64,000 nucleotides of DNA, from NCBI RefSeq assembly GCF_000972385.1, contig NZ_JXTE01000024.1, forward strand, positions 37,323 to 101,322. The letters run 5' to 3'. Below are positions 26,763 to 35,834 of this stretch, piece after piece. The DNA is from Streptomyces sp. WM6386. Its GTDB lineage: Bacteria; Actinomycetota; Actinomycetes; Streptomycetales; Streptomycetaceae. Below the pieces are notes generated by a model that was not told the origin of the DNA, made no database searches, and worked only from the letters and a program-made list of their open reading frames with translations. Position numbers and translations under genes: made by a program. Position 1 is the stretch's first letter. Each line of letters opens with the position of its first letter.

Positions 26763-27397
26763 CGGAGGAATACGCGGCTCAGGTACTCGGCAGGGCAGTC
26801 CCCAAGGACCGCGTGGACATCCTTCTGAAGGCCGTCCCGGCCCGCGACCGGGAAACGAGACCAGAGGCGTTGGCCAGGGCCGAACGGCAACGGCGCCGGT
26901 GGGCCACGCAAGTCGTGGTGGTCGACGAATTGGCCCGACAGGCCTGCGCGAAGCGCGGCCTGAGGGGCGCGGGGAACTGCGCGACCAGCCACAACGGCGT
27001 CGCACCCGACAAACAACCCATCACGGCCTCCCCTGCGGAGCTGGGCAGCATCGTCGCGGTCGCCCTGGCCCACTCCCAGGCAGCCCGCACCCTCCTCGAA
27101 CAACTGGAACGCGAGCAGCAGGTCCCCGAGGAGGCGGCGTACGACTACTACGACCGCAACCGCGACCGCTTCCTCACCCCCGCCGCGCTGAAACGTGGCG
27201 CCGATCCCTTCCACGAGACCTCCGACCTCCTCCCTTACAGCGAGGTCCGCGAGGGCATCACGCACGAACTACGCCGCGCCGCAGGCCGCCGCGCCTTCTT
27301 CGACTGGCTGGACCGAGCACGGGCCGACGTCGTGTACGCACCGGGGTACGAGCACCCCGGCGACCCCTCGCACCCGGACCACGAGCACCGGCACTGA
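26759..27397 (+). CDS. Protein of unknown function with parvulin/SurA-like helical features
   Basis: 212 residues from GTG 26759, which overlaps the GH38 stop (GTGA). The middle and C-terminal parts (QLEREQQVPEEAAYDYYDRNRDRFLTP and EVREGITHELRRAAGRRAFFDWLDRARADVVY regions) resemble the helical segments of SurA/PrsA-type chaperone-isomerases, but there is no PPIase core. The end is His/Asp-rich (GYEHPGDPSHPDHEHRH). Residues 69-79 are encoded by a copy of the dispersed GC-rich repeat, read in frame as RGAGNCATSHN. No function is assigned; coupling to GH38 suggests a role with that enzyme or its transport. Confidence 0.7.
   Translation: MTEEYAAQVLGRAVPKDRVDILLKAVPARDRETRPEALARAERQRRRWATQVVVVDELARQACAKRGLRGAGNCATSHNGVAPDKQPITASPAELGSIVAVALAHSQAARTLLEQLEREQQVPEEAAYDYYDRNRDRFLTPAALKRGADPFHETSDLLPYSEVREGITHELRRAAGRRAFFDWLDRARADVVYAPGYEHPGDPSHPDHEHRH
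26963..26995 (+). repeat. Dispersed GC-rich repeat, copy 3, inside a coding sequence
   Basis: AGGGGCGCGGGGAACTGCGC plus GACCAGCCACAAC, nearly identical to the intergenic copies, lies within the gene at 26759-27397 and is read in frame without a stop. The other copies in the window are intergenic. Confidence 0.75.
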
Positions 27398-27505
27398 TCG
27401 GGTCGTTGACCCCGCACGGAACCACCACGGAACCGAAAAGCAACACGGCAAACCATTGACCTCCGATGAATTCTGGTCCACCTTTTCATCAATCGGAGTC
27501 GAAGT

Positions 27506-27520
27506 TGGTTGATTGAACCA
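27506..27520. promoter_or_regulatory. Putative shared operator upstream of the sugar ABC operon
   Basis: TGGTTGATTGAACCA is a 5-5-5 inverted repeat 41-55 bp upstream of the binding-protein start. It shares the TGGTT..TTGAACCA layout with the site at 22469. Confidence 0.55.
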
Positions 27521-27561
27521 GCCACATCCCTGACTCGCCCGGTCGCAGGAGGGCCCATCAC

Positions 27562-28938
27562 ATGCGTGCAAAGAGACTGACCCGCACCTTGACCTGTCTC
27601 GCCGTTCTGTCGCTGACCGCCGCCGGCTGCGGCCTGTCGGGCGGCGGCTCGGACGACGGGGACGCCACGGCCGGCGGCTGCAAGGTCGACAAGGCCAACG
27701 TCGGGTCGAGCAAGCTGACCGGGGACGTCAACGGCACGATCACCTTCCAGACGACGAATCTGAAGAAAGACTTCGGGGACTTCTTCAACGGAGTGATCGC
27801 CGACTTCGAGAAGGCCCACCCCGGCGCCAAGGTCAAGTGGATCGACGACCCCGGCGACAACACCTTCACCAGCCGCACGGTCGCCGACGCCCAGGCCTGC
27901 ACACTGGCGGACGTCATCAACGTCAACGCGCCGACGGCCACGGCCCTCACCAAGGCCGGCTATCTGCTGGACGTCGGCACCAAGGACCCCGACGCGGCCA
28001 AGCCCTTCGTCCCGTCGTTCTGGAAGTCCGGCACCTTCAAGGACGCCTCGGGCAAGTCGATCCACACCGTGCTGCCCTGGTACACCGGCGGGGTCGTCCT
28101 GACGTACAACAAGGACCTGCTGAAGAAGGCCGGCGTCGACCCGGCGAAGCCGCCGACGAGCCTCTTCGGGCTGTTCGCCGACTACGAGAAGGTCGCCAAG
28201 GCCTCCGACGGCAAGTTCTACGCGACGATGGCCAACCCCATCTGGCGCATCCCCGCCGACTTCGACCAGATGGGCATCAAGGTCCTCTCCGACGACGGCA
28301 AGTCGGCCGTCTTCGCCGACGACCCGCGCACCACCCAGTGGGTGGAGTGGATGGCGAAGCTGTACAAGGAGGGCGCGATGCCGAAGGACTCGCTGTCCTC
28401 CAGCAACGACCCGTCCACGCTCTACAGCCAGGGCAAGGTGGCCTACGGTTCGACGAACCCGAGCTTCGTGCGGTTCGTGAAGCAGAACAGCCCGTCGGTG
28501 TACGACAAGACGGCCGTCGGCCAGCAGCCCTACGACGCGCTCGGCCGCGCCTCCGCCGGCGCCCCGCAGTACATCTCGGTCGCCGCGACCAGCAAGCACG
28601 CACCCACGGCACTGTCGTTCGCGGAGTTCCTCACCAACGCCGAGAACCAGACGGCCTGGTGCAAGGACCCGGCCGTGGTGATCTTCCCGACCACCACCGA
28701 GTCGCTGAGCGACCCGTTCTTCCAGAACGCCACCGGCAGCGACCCGTTCTCCCAGGCCCGCAAGCTCGTCGCCGACCAGCTCAAGACGGCCAGCACCAAC
28801 CAGACCAACCTCTCCCCGGCCGTGCAGAACGCGATGGTCTCCCAGGTGCAGTTGGCCATGCAGGGCAAGAAGAGCGCGGCCGACGCCGTCAAGGACGCCC
28901 AGGAGAAGGCCAACGAGCTGCTGAAGCAGGCGGGCTGA
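27562..28938 (+). CDS. Family-1 sugar ABC transporter substrate-binding lipoprotein
   Basis: 458 residues. The signal peptide ends in lipobox TAAGC, giving a mature lipoprotein tethered outside the membrane. The SBP_bac_1 fold follows (ITFQTTNLKKDFGDFFNGVIADFEKAHPG at the start, WMAKLYKEGAMPKDSL in the middle), as in oligosaccharide importers. It is followed within 2 bp by two permease genes. No ATPase gene is present, so it probably uses a shared MsiK-type ATPase, as many Streptomyces sugar importers do. Given its neighbours, an N-glycan-derived or GlcNAc-containing oligosaccharide is the likely ligand. Confidence 0.92.
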   Translation: MRAKRLTRTLTCLAVLSLTAAGCGLSGGGSDDGDATAGGCKVDKANVGSSKLTGDVNGTITFQTTNLKKDFGDFFNGVIADFEKAHPGAKVKWIDDPGDNTFTSRTVADAQACTLADVINVNAPTATALTKAGYLLDVGTKDPDAAKPFVPSFWKSGTFKDASGKSIHTVLPWYTGGVVLTYNKDLLKKAGVDPAKPPTSLFGLFADYEKVAKASDGKFYATMANPIWRIPADFDQMGIKVLSDDGKSAVFADDPRTTQWVEWMAKLYKEGAMPKDSLSSSNDPSTLYSQGKVAYGSTNPSFVRFVKQNSPSVYDKTAVGQQPYDALGRASAGAPQYISVAATSKHAPTALSFAEFLTNAENQTAWCKDPAVVIFPTTTESLSDPFFQNATGSDPFSQARKLVADQLKTASTNQTNLSPAVQNAMVSQVQLAMQGKKSAADAVKDAQEKANELLKQAG

Positions 28939-28940
28939 CC

Positions 28941-29948
28941 GTGGCGGCTCAGATCACGAAGCCGGTGTCCGTGTCCGGCGCGCAGCGCACCCCCGCCGCG
29001 CCGGTCACGAAACCCTCCCGGCTCCGGGCCCTGCTGCCGGGCCCGGCAGCCGGTGCCAACGGGGCGGCGATGTACCGCCGTTGGTGGCTGCCCTGGCTGT
29101 GGACGGCCCCCGCGATCGGCTGCGCGGTGGTGTTCGGTGTGTTCCCGTTCCTCAACACGCTCCTGCTGTCGTTCACGAACGCCAAGCCGCTGGGCGGCGC
29201 CGCGAGTTTCGTCGGGCTCGACAACTACACGCGGATGCTGGACGACTCGGACTTCTGGCTGGCGACACGCAACAGCATCCTGTACGCCGTCATCGTCGTC
29301 CCGTTGATGGTGCTGCTGCCGCTGATGCTGGCGGTCCTGGTGGAGAAGAACCTCCCCGGCATCGGGTTCTTCCGCTCGGCCTTCTACACACCGGTGCTGG
29401 CCTCCAGCGTGGTCGTCGGTCTGAGCTGGCAGTGGCTGCTCGCCGACGACGGACTGGTGAACACCTGGCTCGAGAAAGCCCACTTGATCAGGTCGGCGAT
29501 CCCCTTCCTGTCCGACCCGCGGCTGATCCTGCTGTCCGCGATGGGCCTGACGCTGTGGAAGGGCCTCGGCTGGTACATGGTCTTCTACCTGGCCGCGCTC
29601 GGGAACGTACCGAAGGAACTGCACGAGGCGGCGGCCATGGACGGCGCCGGCGCGGTCCGCCGCTTCTGGCACATCACCATGCCCGGTGTACGGCAGGCCA
29701 TGATGCTCGTCGGCACGCTCACCGGCATCGGCTCGCTCAGGGTGTTCACCGAGATCTACATGCTCGGCAGCTCCACCGGCGGCCCCGGCGGCGCCGACCG
29801 CACCCTGCCGTTCTACATCCGGGACGTCGGCCTCGACCCCATCACCGGCAACGCCGGTTACGGCTCCGCCGTCAGCGTGGCCCTGTTCCTGCTGACGCTG
29901 GGGCTGACCCTGCTGGCGCAGCGCCTGACGAAGGAGGACGAGTCGTGA
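28941..29948 (+). CDS. Sugar ABC transporter permease (MalF/UgpA type)
   Basis: 335 residues, six main membrane spans starting LWTAPAIGCAVVFGVFPFLNTLLL. The EAA loop (ELHEAAAMDGAGAVRRFWHITMP) is the MalF-type ATPase contact. GTG 28941 is used, two bases after the binding-protein stop; the long cytosolic N-terminus of about 45 residues is Ala/Pro-rich. The stop overlaps the next permease (GTGA). Confidence 0.92.
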   Translation: MAAQITKPVSVSGAQRTPAAPVTKPSRLRALLPGPAAGANGAAMYRRWWLPWLWTAPAIGCAVVFGVFPFLNTLLLSFTNAKPLGGAASFVGLDNYTRMLDDSDFWLATRNSILYAVIVVPLMVLLPLMLAVLVEKNLPGIGFFRSAFYTPVLASSVVVGLSWQWLLADDGLVNTWLEKAHLIRSAIPFLSDPRLILLSAMGLTLWKGLGWYMVFYLAALGNVPKELHEAAAMDGAGAVRRFWHITMPGVRQAMMLVGTLTGIGSLRVFTEIYMLGSSTGGPGGADRTLPFYIRDVGLDPITGNAGYGSAVSVALFLLTLGLTLLAQRLTKEDES

Positions 29949-30826
29949 CGACCGCTGTTCCGGCCACGCGCCGGCGCCTGCTGCCACGCTGGCGGGACTA
30001 CGGTCGCCCGCGCGAACTGGTCGTCCGCTACCTGCTGTTGTTCCTCGTGCTCGGCCTCACCGTGGGCCCACTGGTCTGGCAGCTGCTGGCCTCCCTGAAG
30101 AGCACGAGCGAGGACGTCTTCGGCGCCGACGCCACCCTCCTGCCGCACGACCCGACCCTGCGCGCCTACCGCACGGTCTTCGACCAGGTCCCGGTGGCCT
30201 CGTACATCAAGAACAGCCTGATCGTGGTCGTCCTGTCGGTCACCAGCCAGCTGGTCTTCTCCACCACGGCCGGCTACATGCTCTCCAAGCCGGGCTGGAA
30301 GGGCCGCAAGGCGGTCTGGGTGGTGCTGATCGCCTCCATGATGTTCCCCTTCGAGTCGATCATGGTGTCGCTGTTCCTGAGCATCCGCGATCTGGGCCTG
30401 GTCGACAGCCTGGCCGGCGTCTGGCTGCCCGGCTTCGTCGGCGCCATCAACGTCCTGCTGATGCGCGCCGCCTTCCTGGCGGTGCCGCGCGAGATCGAGG
30501 ACTCGGCGATGCTCGACGGCGCGAACGAGTGGCAGCGCTTCAGGCATCTGTATCTGCCGTCCGCGTGGGGCGCGATCCTGGTGGTGGTCATCAACACCTT
30601 CATCAGCGCCTGGGACGACTTCCTCTGGCCGCTGATCGTGCTGCGCTCGGAGAGCAACATGACGCTGACGCTGGGGCTTTCGCGTCTGCAGAGCTCGTCG
30701 TTCGGCTACGACCAGCGGATGGTCATGGCCGGGTCCGTCATCTCGGTGATCCCGGTGCTGGTGCTGTTCGTGATCACCCAACGGTGGTTCTACAAGGGCG
30801 TCTCGTCCGGGGCCGTCAAGCTCTGA
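29945..30826 (+). CDS. Sugar ABC transporter permease (MalG/UgpE type)
   Basis: 293 residues, six membrane spans, EAA loop REIEDSAMLDGANEWQRFRHLYLP, and the C-terminal ending WFYKGVSSGAVK typical of MalG-type subunits. GTG 29945 overlaps the upstream stop. Its 3' end overlaps the convergent GH3 gene by 11 bp. Confidence 0.93.
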   Translation: MTTAVPATRRRLLPRWRDYGRPRELVVRYLLLFLVLGLTVGPLVWQLLASLKSTSEDVFGADATLLPHDPTLRAYRTVFDQVPVASYIKNSLIVVVLSVTSQLVFSTTAGYMLSKPGWKGRKAVWVVLIASMMFPFESIMVSLFLSIRDLGLVDSLAGVWLPGFVGAINVLLMRAAFLAVPREIEDSAMLDGANEWQRFRHLYLPSAWGAILVVVINTFISAWDDFLWPLIVLRSESNMTLTLGLSRLQSSSFGYDQRMVMAGSVISVIPVLVLFVITQRWFYKGVSSGAVKL

Positions 30827-33035
30827 CGCCCCTCACGTCAAGCACGATCGGCACGGCACGCAAAGCCGCCCGGGCCGACTCCGCGACACGGATCTCGGCG
30901 GAGTCGGTCCGGGCTTCCCCCATCGACAGCGGGAGAACGACCGTACGGCGCTCACCCGGCTCCAGGCCGACCCCCTCGAACGCGCACAGTTCGAGGGTGC
31001 GCGGCCAGGTGGACGTGATCAGGCGCCTGAGATAGACCTGCACGACCGTACGCCCGTACCGCTTCCCCGTGTTGGTGACCTCGACCGTCACGGTCCCGCC
31101 GGTGATCCGGGGCGTGCCGTACGCGAAGCTCGTGTACGACAGTCCGTGCCCGAAGGAGTGGTGCGGCTCCGCGCTCTCGTCGACATATCCGCCGTACTCG
31201 GTGTCCTTGTGGTTGTAGTAGACGGGGAGTTGGGCGGCGGAGCGCGGGACGGAGACGGGGAGCCTGCCGGTGGGTTCCGCGAGTCCGAGCAGCACCTCGG
31301 CGATCGCCTCGCCGCCCCATGGGCCCGGGTACCAGGCCGTGAGCAGCGCACCGGCCGTGTCGGGGACGACATGCGGGCGGCCCTGGATCAGAACGACCGC
31401 CGTGGGCGTGCCCGTTGCCGCGATCGCGTCCAGAAGCCGGTACTGGGCGGGCCCCAGCCGCAGGTCGGCCAGGTCGACGCCCTCACCGCAGGTCATCTCC
31501 GAAACCGCCCTGAGCGCCGCCCCGTTGGCGTCGAACTCGGTGTCGGGGGTGCGTGCGCTGCTGCCGCCAAGGACCAGCACGGTCACGTCCGAGGCGGCGG
31601 CCGTGGCGACGGCCTCGGGGATGCCGGAGAGGTCGTCGCCGGTGAGGGCGCAGCCGCGGGCGTGCCGGATGTCCACGCCGGGCGGGGCGAGTCGGCGGAG
31701 CCCGTCGAGGACACTGCTGCCGGTGCCGGGGCGCTGTGGGGCGGTGTAGTCGCCCGACTGGTGGGCGGTGGTGGCGGCCTGGGGTCCGATCACGGCGATA
31801 CGGGAGACGGTGGCCGGGATCGGCAGCAGCCCCTTGTTGTCGAGGAGCGTGACGGCGGCCCGGGCGAGCTCCTTGCTGATCTCCCTGCCGCCGGTCGGCG
31901 GAGGGGGCGTGGTGTGCGGTCCGTCGAACAGTCCCAGCCGGAACTTGAGCCGCAGGACGCGGGCGACGGCGGCGTCGAGCACCGGCTCCTCGACCAGCCC
32001 CCGCTCGACGGCCTCCTCCAGATGCGTGAAGCCCTCGTCCCACAGGCTCAGGTCGACACCGGAGTTGAGGGCGAGGGCGCCGGCCGAGACCTTGTCGCCG
32101 GTGATGCGGGCCAGCCGGTCCACGGCGAGGCCGTCCGCCATCACCAGTCCGTCGAACTCCCAGCTGTCCCGCAGGAGTCCGGTCAGCAGGGCGCGATTCC
32201 CCGAGCACGGCATGCCGTCGACCTCGTTGTACGCGGCCATGACCGCGGCCGCTCCGGCCCGCACTCCGGCACGGGCCGCGGGGAGGTGGATCTCGTGCAG
32301 TTCCCGCAGACCGAGTTCGGACTCCGCGGAGTTGCGGCCGCCGACGGTGGCGCCCTGGCCGGCGAAGTGCTTGAGGACGACAGGCGCCTTGTCGGCGGCG
32401 AAGGACTCGTGCGCGGCGCCCTGCATGCCCCGTACGAGCGCCTCGGTGAGTCGCGCCGCGAGGTGGGGGTCCTCGCCGAAGCACTCCTCGGTGCGGCCCC
32501 AGCGCGGGTCGCGGGCGATGTCGAGGGCCGAGACGAGGGCGACATGACCACCGCGGGCCCGCAGTTCGGCTGCGGCGTGGGCGGCGGCCCGCTCGTACAG
32601 CTCCGGGTCCCAGGTGCCGCCGACGGCCAGGTTGACGGGCAGGACCGTGCCGTCGAGGGCCATGAGCCCGTGCGGCACCTCCTCGACGAACAGAGCGGGG
32701 ATACCGAGCCGGCTCCGCTCGACGACATGCCGCTGCACCAGCTCGGCGAGGCCCGCGGCGTCCTCGGCGCCGGGCCCGTTCCCGTGGTCCACACCGGACC
32801 AGGCGTCGGCCCGCTGGAGCCCGTAGAGCGCACCGAGTCCGGCGAACCGCTCGGTCTCGGCGTACAGGGCGTCGGTGAGTTCGTAACTCCCGTCGGGGGT
32901 ACGGCGATAGGCGTCCCAGCCGTACATGCGCTGGTTGAGCTGGCCGACCTTCTCGGGGAGGGTCATGCGGGCGAGGAGGTCATGGACGCGGGCGTCGAGG
33001 GGGGCAGTGGGGTCGCGGTAGAGGGGCTCGCTCAT
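30816..33035 (-). CDS. Glycoside hydrolase family 3 beta-glycosidase with fibronectin-III-like C-domain
   Basis: 739 residues, no signal peptide. The GH3 N-domain barrel carries VVLKHFAGQGATVGGRN and the nucleophile D301 in LVMADGLAV. The GH3 C-domain follows (about 390-620), then an FnIII-like domain (VEVTNTGKRYGRTVVQVYL). This three-domain form is typical of beta-glucosidases and beta-xylosidases rather than NagZ; the sugar cannot be told from sequence. ATG 33035 has GGAGG upstream; the longer frame reads into the tandem repeat and is rejected. It lies in the amino-sugar/mannose locus and may remove a beta-linked hexose. Confidence 0.9.
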   Translation of the reverse strand: MSEPLYRDPTAPLDARVHDLLARMTLPEKVGQLNQRMYGWDAYRRTPDGSYELTDALYAETERFAGLGALYGLQRADAWSGVDHGNGPGAEDAAGLAELVQRHVVERSRLGIPALFVEEVPHGLMALDGTVLPVNLAVGGTWDPELYERAAAHAAAELRARGGHVALVSALDIARDPRWGRTEECFGEDPHLAARLTEALVRGMQGAAHESFAADKAPVVLKHFAGQGATVGGRNSAESELGLRELHEIHLPAARAGVRAGAAAVMAAYNEVDGMPCSGNRALLTGLLRDSWEFDGLVMADGLAVDRLARITGDKVSAGALALNSGVDLSLWDEGFTHLEEAVERGLVEEPVLDAAVARVLRLKFRLGLFDGPHTTPPPPTGGREISKELARAAVTLLDNKGLLPIPATVSRIAVIGPQAATTAHQSGDYTAPQRPGTGSSVLDGLRRLAPPGVDIRHARGCALTGDDLSGIPEAVATAAASDVTVLVLGGSSARTPDTEFDANGAALRAVSEMTCGEGVDLADLRLGPAQYRLLDAIAATGTPTAVVLIQGRPHVVPDTAGALLTAWYPGPWGGEAIAEVLLGLAEPTGRLPVSVPRSAAQLPVYYNHKDTEYGGYVDESAEPHHSFGHGLSYTSFAYGTPRITGGTVTVEVTNTGKRYGRTVVQVYLRRLITSTWPRTLELCAFEGVGLEPGERRTVVLPLSMGEARTDSAEIRVAESARAALRAVPIVLDVRGVRA

Positions 33036-33040
33036 CGACG

Positions 33041-33335
33041 ACCTCCACCTTGCGCGGAGCGGGCGAGGGGGCCGGGGGGCCGAGGCTGGTTCATCGTCCA
33101 CCCCCACCTTGCGCGGAGAGGACTCGGACACCAGGGGACAGAGGCCGATTCAACGCCCACCTCCCCCATGCGCGGAGCGGACGAGAACACCAGCGGGTTG
33201 AAGCCGATTCAACGCCCACCTCCACCTTGCGCAGAGAGGACGAGGACACCAGGGGACAGAAGCCGATTCAACGCCCATCCCCACCTTGTGCAGGGCGGGC
33301 GGAGCATCGCTGGACGAGGGGGCCCTCACCGCCCG
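33041..33335. repeat. 59-bp tandem repeat (five units)
   Basis: Five head-to-tail units with constant 59-bp spacing: the element TGCGCGGA or its variant falls at 33051, 33110, 33169, 33228 and 33287. Each boundary carries a variant of GCCGATTCAACGCCCACC (GCTGGTTCATCGTCCACC in the first). Units 2-4 are the most alike; units 1 and 5 have diverged. The array fills the gap between the GlcNAc-kinase-like gene and GH3 and includes the GH3 ribosome site. Confidence 0.85.
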
Positions 33336-34558
33336 CCGCCCCCGTATGCGAGCCGGGCCAGCGCCACGGCACCCCGGCAGCCGTCGGCCACCCAGTCGAG
33401 GGTCACGCCGAGGGCGTGCAGGCGGATGGTCAGGGGTTCGGTGAGGGGGCCCTCCGGCCCGAGCAGTCCGCCGGTGGCGACGAGCGGTTCGCCCGCGCGG
33501 GGCGCCAATGCCCGTACGGTCTCCGCCAGTTGGTCGGCGGCCTCGTCGAGGATGCGCACCGCCACGGCGTCCTTCTCCCGGGCCGCCCCGACGACCAGCG
33601 GGGCCAGGCGGGCCAGCCGGATCGGGGGGGCGGTCATGACGGCGGGGAGCAGGTGCGCGCGGTAGGCCTCGCGACGGGCGAGGGGCCAGTCCGGTACGGC
33701 GGGGCCGACACCGTCGTACGAGACCACCCCGCCGCCTGCCGAGAGGCCGCCCCCGGCACCCGACGCCCCCGTGCCACCCGACGCCTCGGGGTCATCGAGC
33801 CCGTCCGGGATCACGCCACCGTCCGGCACCGCGCCGGCGCCGGGCAGCCCCCAGTCACCCGGCGCCCCCCTCCCGCCCAGCACCACGCCACCACCCGGCA
33901 GTACCCCGTCCGGCACCCCGAAAGCCCTCCCCACCAGCACAGCCAGCTCCGTCCCCGGCCCCCGCCCGTCCGCCATCCGCAACGCCGCCCGCACCGCGCT
34001 CCGCCCGATCCAGAACCCACTGCCGTCGTCACCCAGCAGCCAGCCGTCGCCGTCCACCGTGGTCGTGGCCCGGCGCCCGGCGATACGCATGGCGACGGCA
34101 CCCGTGCCGGCGACCAGGGCGAGGCCGTCGGTCGGGGTGCCGGGCGCGGAGGCGAAGGCGGCCTCGATGTCGCTGCAGAGGGCGACCGGCCCGGGCGGGA
34201 TGCCCAGCCGTCGCAGGGCCCCGGTGAGCGCGGACCGGGCGTGGACGTACCCGGGGTCGTCCGCCGACGCCCCCGTCGCGCCCGCGAATCCGCCGGCCAC
34301 GGCGACGACCCGGCCCCGCGCCGGCTCCGGCACCGCCGCGGCGATCGCCTCGGCCAGATGGTCGGTGAGCTGCGGCTCCGGGACCGTCAGGGCGTTGCCC
34401 GGGCCTCCCGAGCCCTCGCCCAGCAGCCGGCCGTCCGCCGCGGACGCGCACATCGCCCGGGTGCGGGTGCCGCCCGCGTCGAGACCGACGACGAGGTCGT
34501 GCCGCGCGTCGCCCGAGTCTGCCGCGCCTGCCGGAATGTGGTTCAAATTATTGCCCAT
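33326..34558 (-). CDS. BadF/BadG-type ATPase, probable N-acetylglucosamine kinase
   Basis: 410 residues of the ASKHA fold used by eukaryotic-type GlcNAc kinases. The phosphate-1 motif is VVGLDAGGTRTRA, a second nucleotide motif is LVAGTGAVAMR, and WLLGDDGSGFWIG is characteristic of the family. A Gly/Pro/Ala-rich insertion of about 70 residues (about 215-285) interrupts the C-terminal half. It would phosphorylate free GlcNAc released by the hexosaminidases to GlcNAc-6-P, linking to the SIS enzyme. ATG 34558 (or GTG 34561). It is divergent from the GH5 gene. Confidence 0.82.
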   Translation of the reverse strand: MGNNLNHIPAGAADSGDARHDLVVGLDAGGTRTRAMCASAADGRLLGEGSGGPGNALTVPEPQLTDHLAEAIAAAVPEPARGRVVAVAGGFAGATGASADDPGYVHARSALTGALRRLGIPPGPVALCSDIEAAFASAPGTPTDGLALVAGTGAVAMRIAGRRATTTVDGDGWLLGDDGSGFWIGRSAVRAALRMADGRGPGTELAVLVGRAFGVPDGVLPGGGVVLGGRGAPGDWGLPGAGAVPDGGVIPDGLDDPEASGGTGASGAGGGLSAGGGVVSYDGVGPAVPDWPLARREAYRAHLLPAVMTAPPIRLARLAPLVVGAAREKDAVAVRILDEAADQLAETVRALAPRAGEPLVATGGLLGPEGPLTEPLTIRLHALGVTLDWVADGCRGAVALARLAYGGGGR

Positions 34559-34628
34559 CACTGACTATGGTGGTTGATACATTCGCGCAGAACAAGAGCC
34601 GACGTGCACCGAACCCGAGGAGGATCCC

Positions 34629-35834
34629 ATCCGTACGCTCCGCTTCGGCGTCAACTACACGCCCCGCCGCGGCTGGTTCCACGCCTGGCAGGACTTCGAC
34701 CCGGCGCACGCCCGCGAGGACCTGGAGCAGATAGCCGGCCTGGGGCTCGACCACGTCCGTGTCTTCCACCTGTGGCCACTGCTCCAGCCCAACCGCACCC
34801 TCGTCCGCACCGCCGCCGTCGACCAGCTGGTGCGGCTCGTCGACCTGGCGGGCGAGGCCGGTCTGGACGTCCTGGTCGACGGCGTCCAGGGCCATCTGTC
34901 GAGCTTCGACTTCTACCCGGAGTGGACCCGCAGCTGGCACCACCGCAACGTCTTCACCGACCCGGACGCCGTCGAGGCCCAGGCGGACCTGCTCCGCACC
35001 CTCGGCCGCGCCCTGGCCGGCCGCCCCCACCTGCTCGGCCTCCAGCTCGGCAACGAGCTCAACAACCTGGTCGAGCACAACCCGGTGACCCCCGCCGAGG
35101 TGGACCACTACCTCGACACCCTCCTGGCCGCCGCCCGCGACGGACTCGGCGAGCAGGGCATGGTCACCCACTCCGCGTACGACGCCGCCTGGTACGGCGA
35201 CGACCACCCCTTCACCCCCGAGGCCTCGGCCCGCAAGGGCGATCTGACCACGGTCCACCCCTGGGTGTTCTCCGGCGACTGCGCCCGCCGCTATGGCCCC
35301 CGCTCCCCGCAGGTGCGCCATCTCGCCGAGTACGGAACGGAGTTGGCGAAGGCCTACGCCGAGGATCCGGCACGCCCGGTGTGGGTCCAGGAGACGGGCG
35401 CCCCCGAACCGCACATCCCGGCCGCCGACGCCGCGGAGTTCGCCCGCGCGACGGTCCGCAACTCCGCCGACTGCGAGGGACTGTGGGGCGTGACCTGGTG
35501 GTGCTCCCACGACGTGGACCGCTCCCTCGCCGACTTCCCCGAACTCGAGTACACCCTGGGCCTGTTCGACTCGGCCGGCCGCCCCAAGCCGATCGCCGAG
35601 GCGCTGGCGGAGGCGATCGCCGAGCCGCACGCACCCCGGCCCCGCGACACCGCCCTGGTGCTGGACTGCACGCCGGGCACCCGGTCCGTGTCGGGCCCGG
35701 GCGGGGAGTACTTCGAGGAGTGGATGCGGTTGCGCACGGAAGGGGTGCGCCCGGCGGTCGTCCTGGCCGAACGGGCCGAGGACGAGGGGTACTTGACCGC
35801 GCGCGGGATCAAGGAAGTCGTACGACCGTCCTGA
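34629..35834 (+). CDS. GH5-family (GH5_18-like) probable beta-mannosidase, apparent ATC start
   Basis: 401 residues of a clan-A TIM barrel. FGVNYTPRRGWFHAW forms strand one, E143 in LQLGNELNN is the acid/base and E255 in VWVQETGAP the nucleophile. I recognise it as like GH5_18, which includes enzymes cleaving the Man-beta-1,4-GlcNAc core of N-glycans. The frame has no ATG, GTG or TTG between the stop at 34575 and the GTG at 34830, and that GTG would delete the first strands. An ATC at 34629 sits five bases after GGAGG, so translation probably starts there, or a G-to-C change or sequencing error destroyed an ATG. No signal peptide. Confidence 0.82.
   Translation: MRTLRFGVNYTPRRGWFHAWQDFDPAHAREDLEQIAGLGLDHVRVFHLWPLLQPNRTLVRTAAVDQLVRLVDLAGEAGLDVLVDGVQGHLSSFDFYPEWTRSWHHRNVFTDPDAVEAQADLLRTLGRALAGRPHLLGLQLGNELNNLVEHNPVTPAEVDHYLDTLLAAARDGLGEQGMVTHSAYDAAWYGDDHPFTPEASARKGDLTTVHPWVFSGDCARRYGPRSPQVRHLAEYGTELAKAYAEDPARPVWVQETGAPEPHIPAADAAEFARATVRNSADCEGLWGVTWWCSHDVDRSLADFPELEYTLGLFDSAGRPKPIAEALAEAIAEPHAPRPRDTALVLDCTPGTRSVSGPGGEYFEEWMRLRTEGVRPAVVLAERAEDEGYLTARGIKEVVRPS

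Noticed and set aside
33041..33335. CRISPR array
   Set aside because: The units are continuous 59-bp tandem copies with no short repeat/variable spacer alternation and no cas genes nearby.
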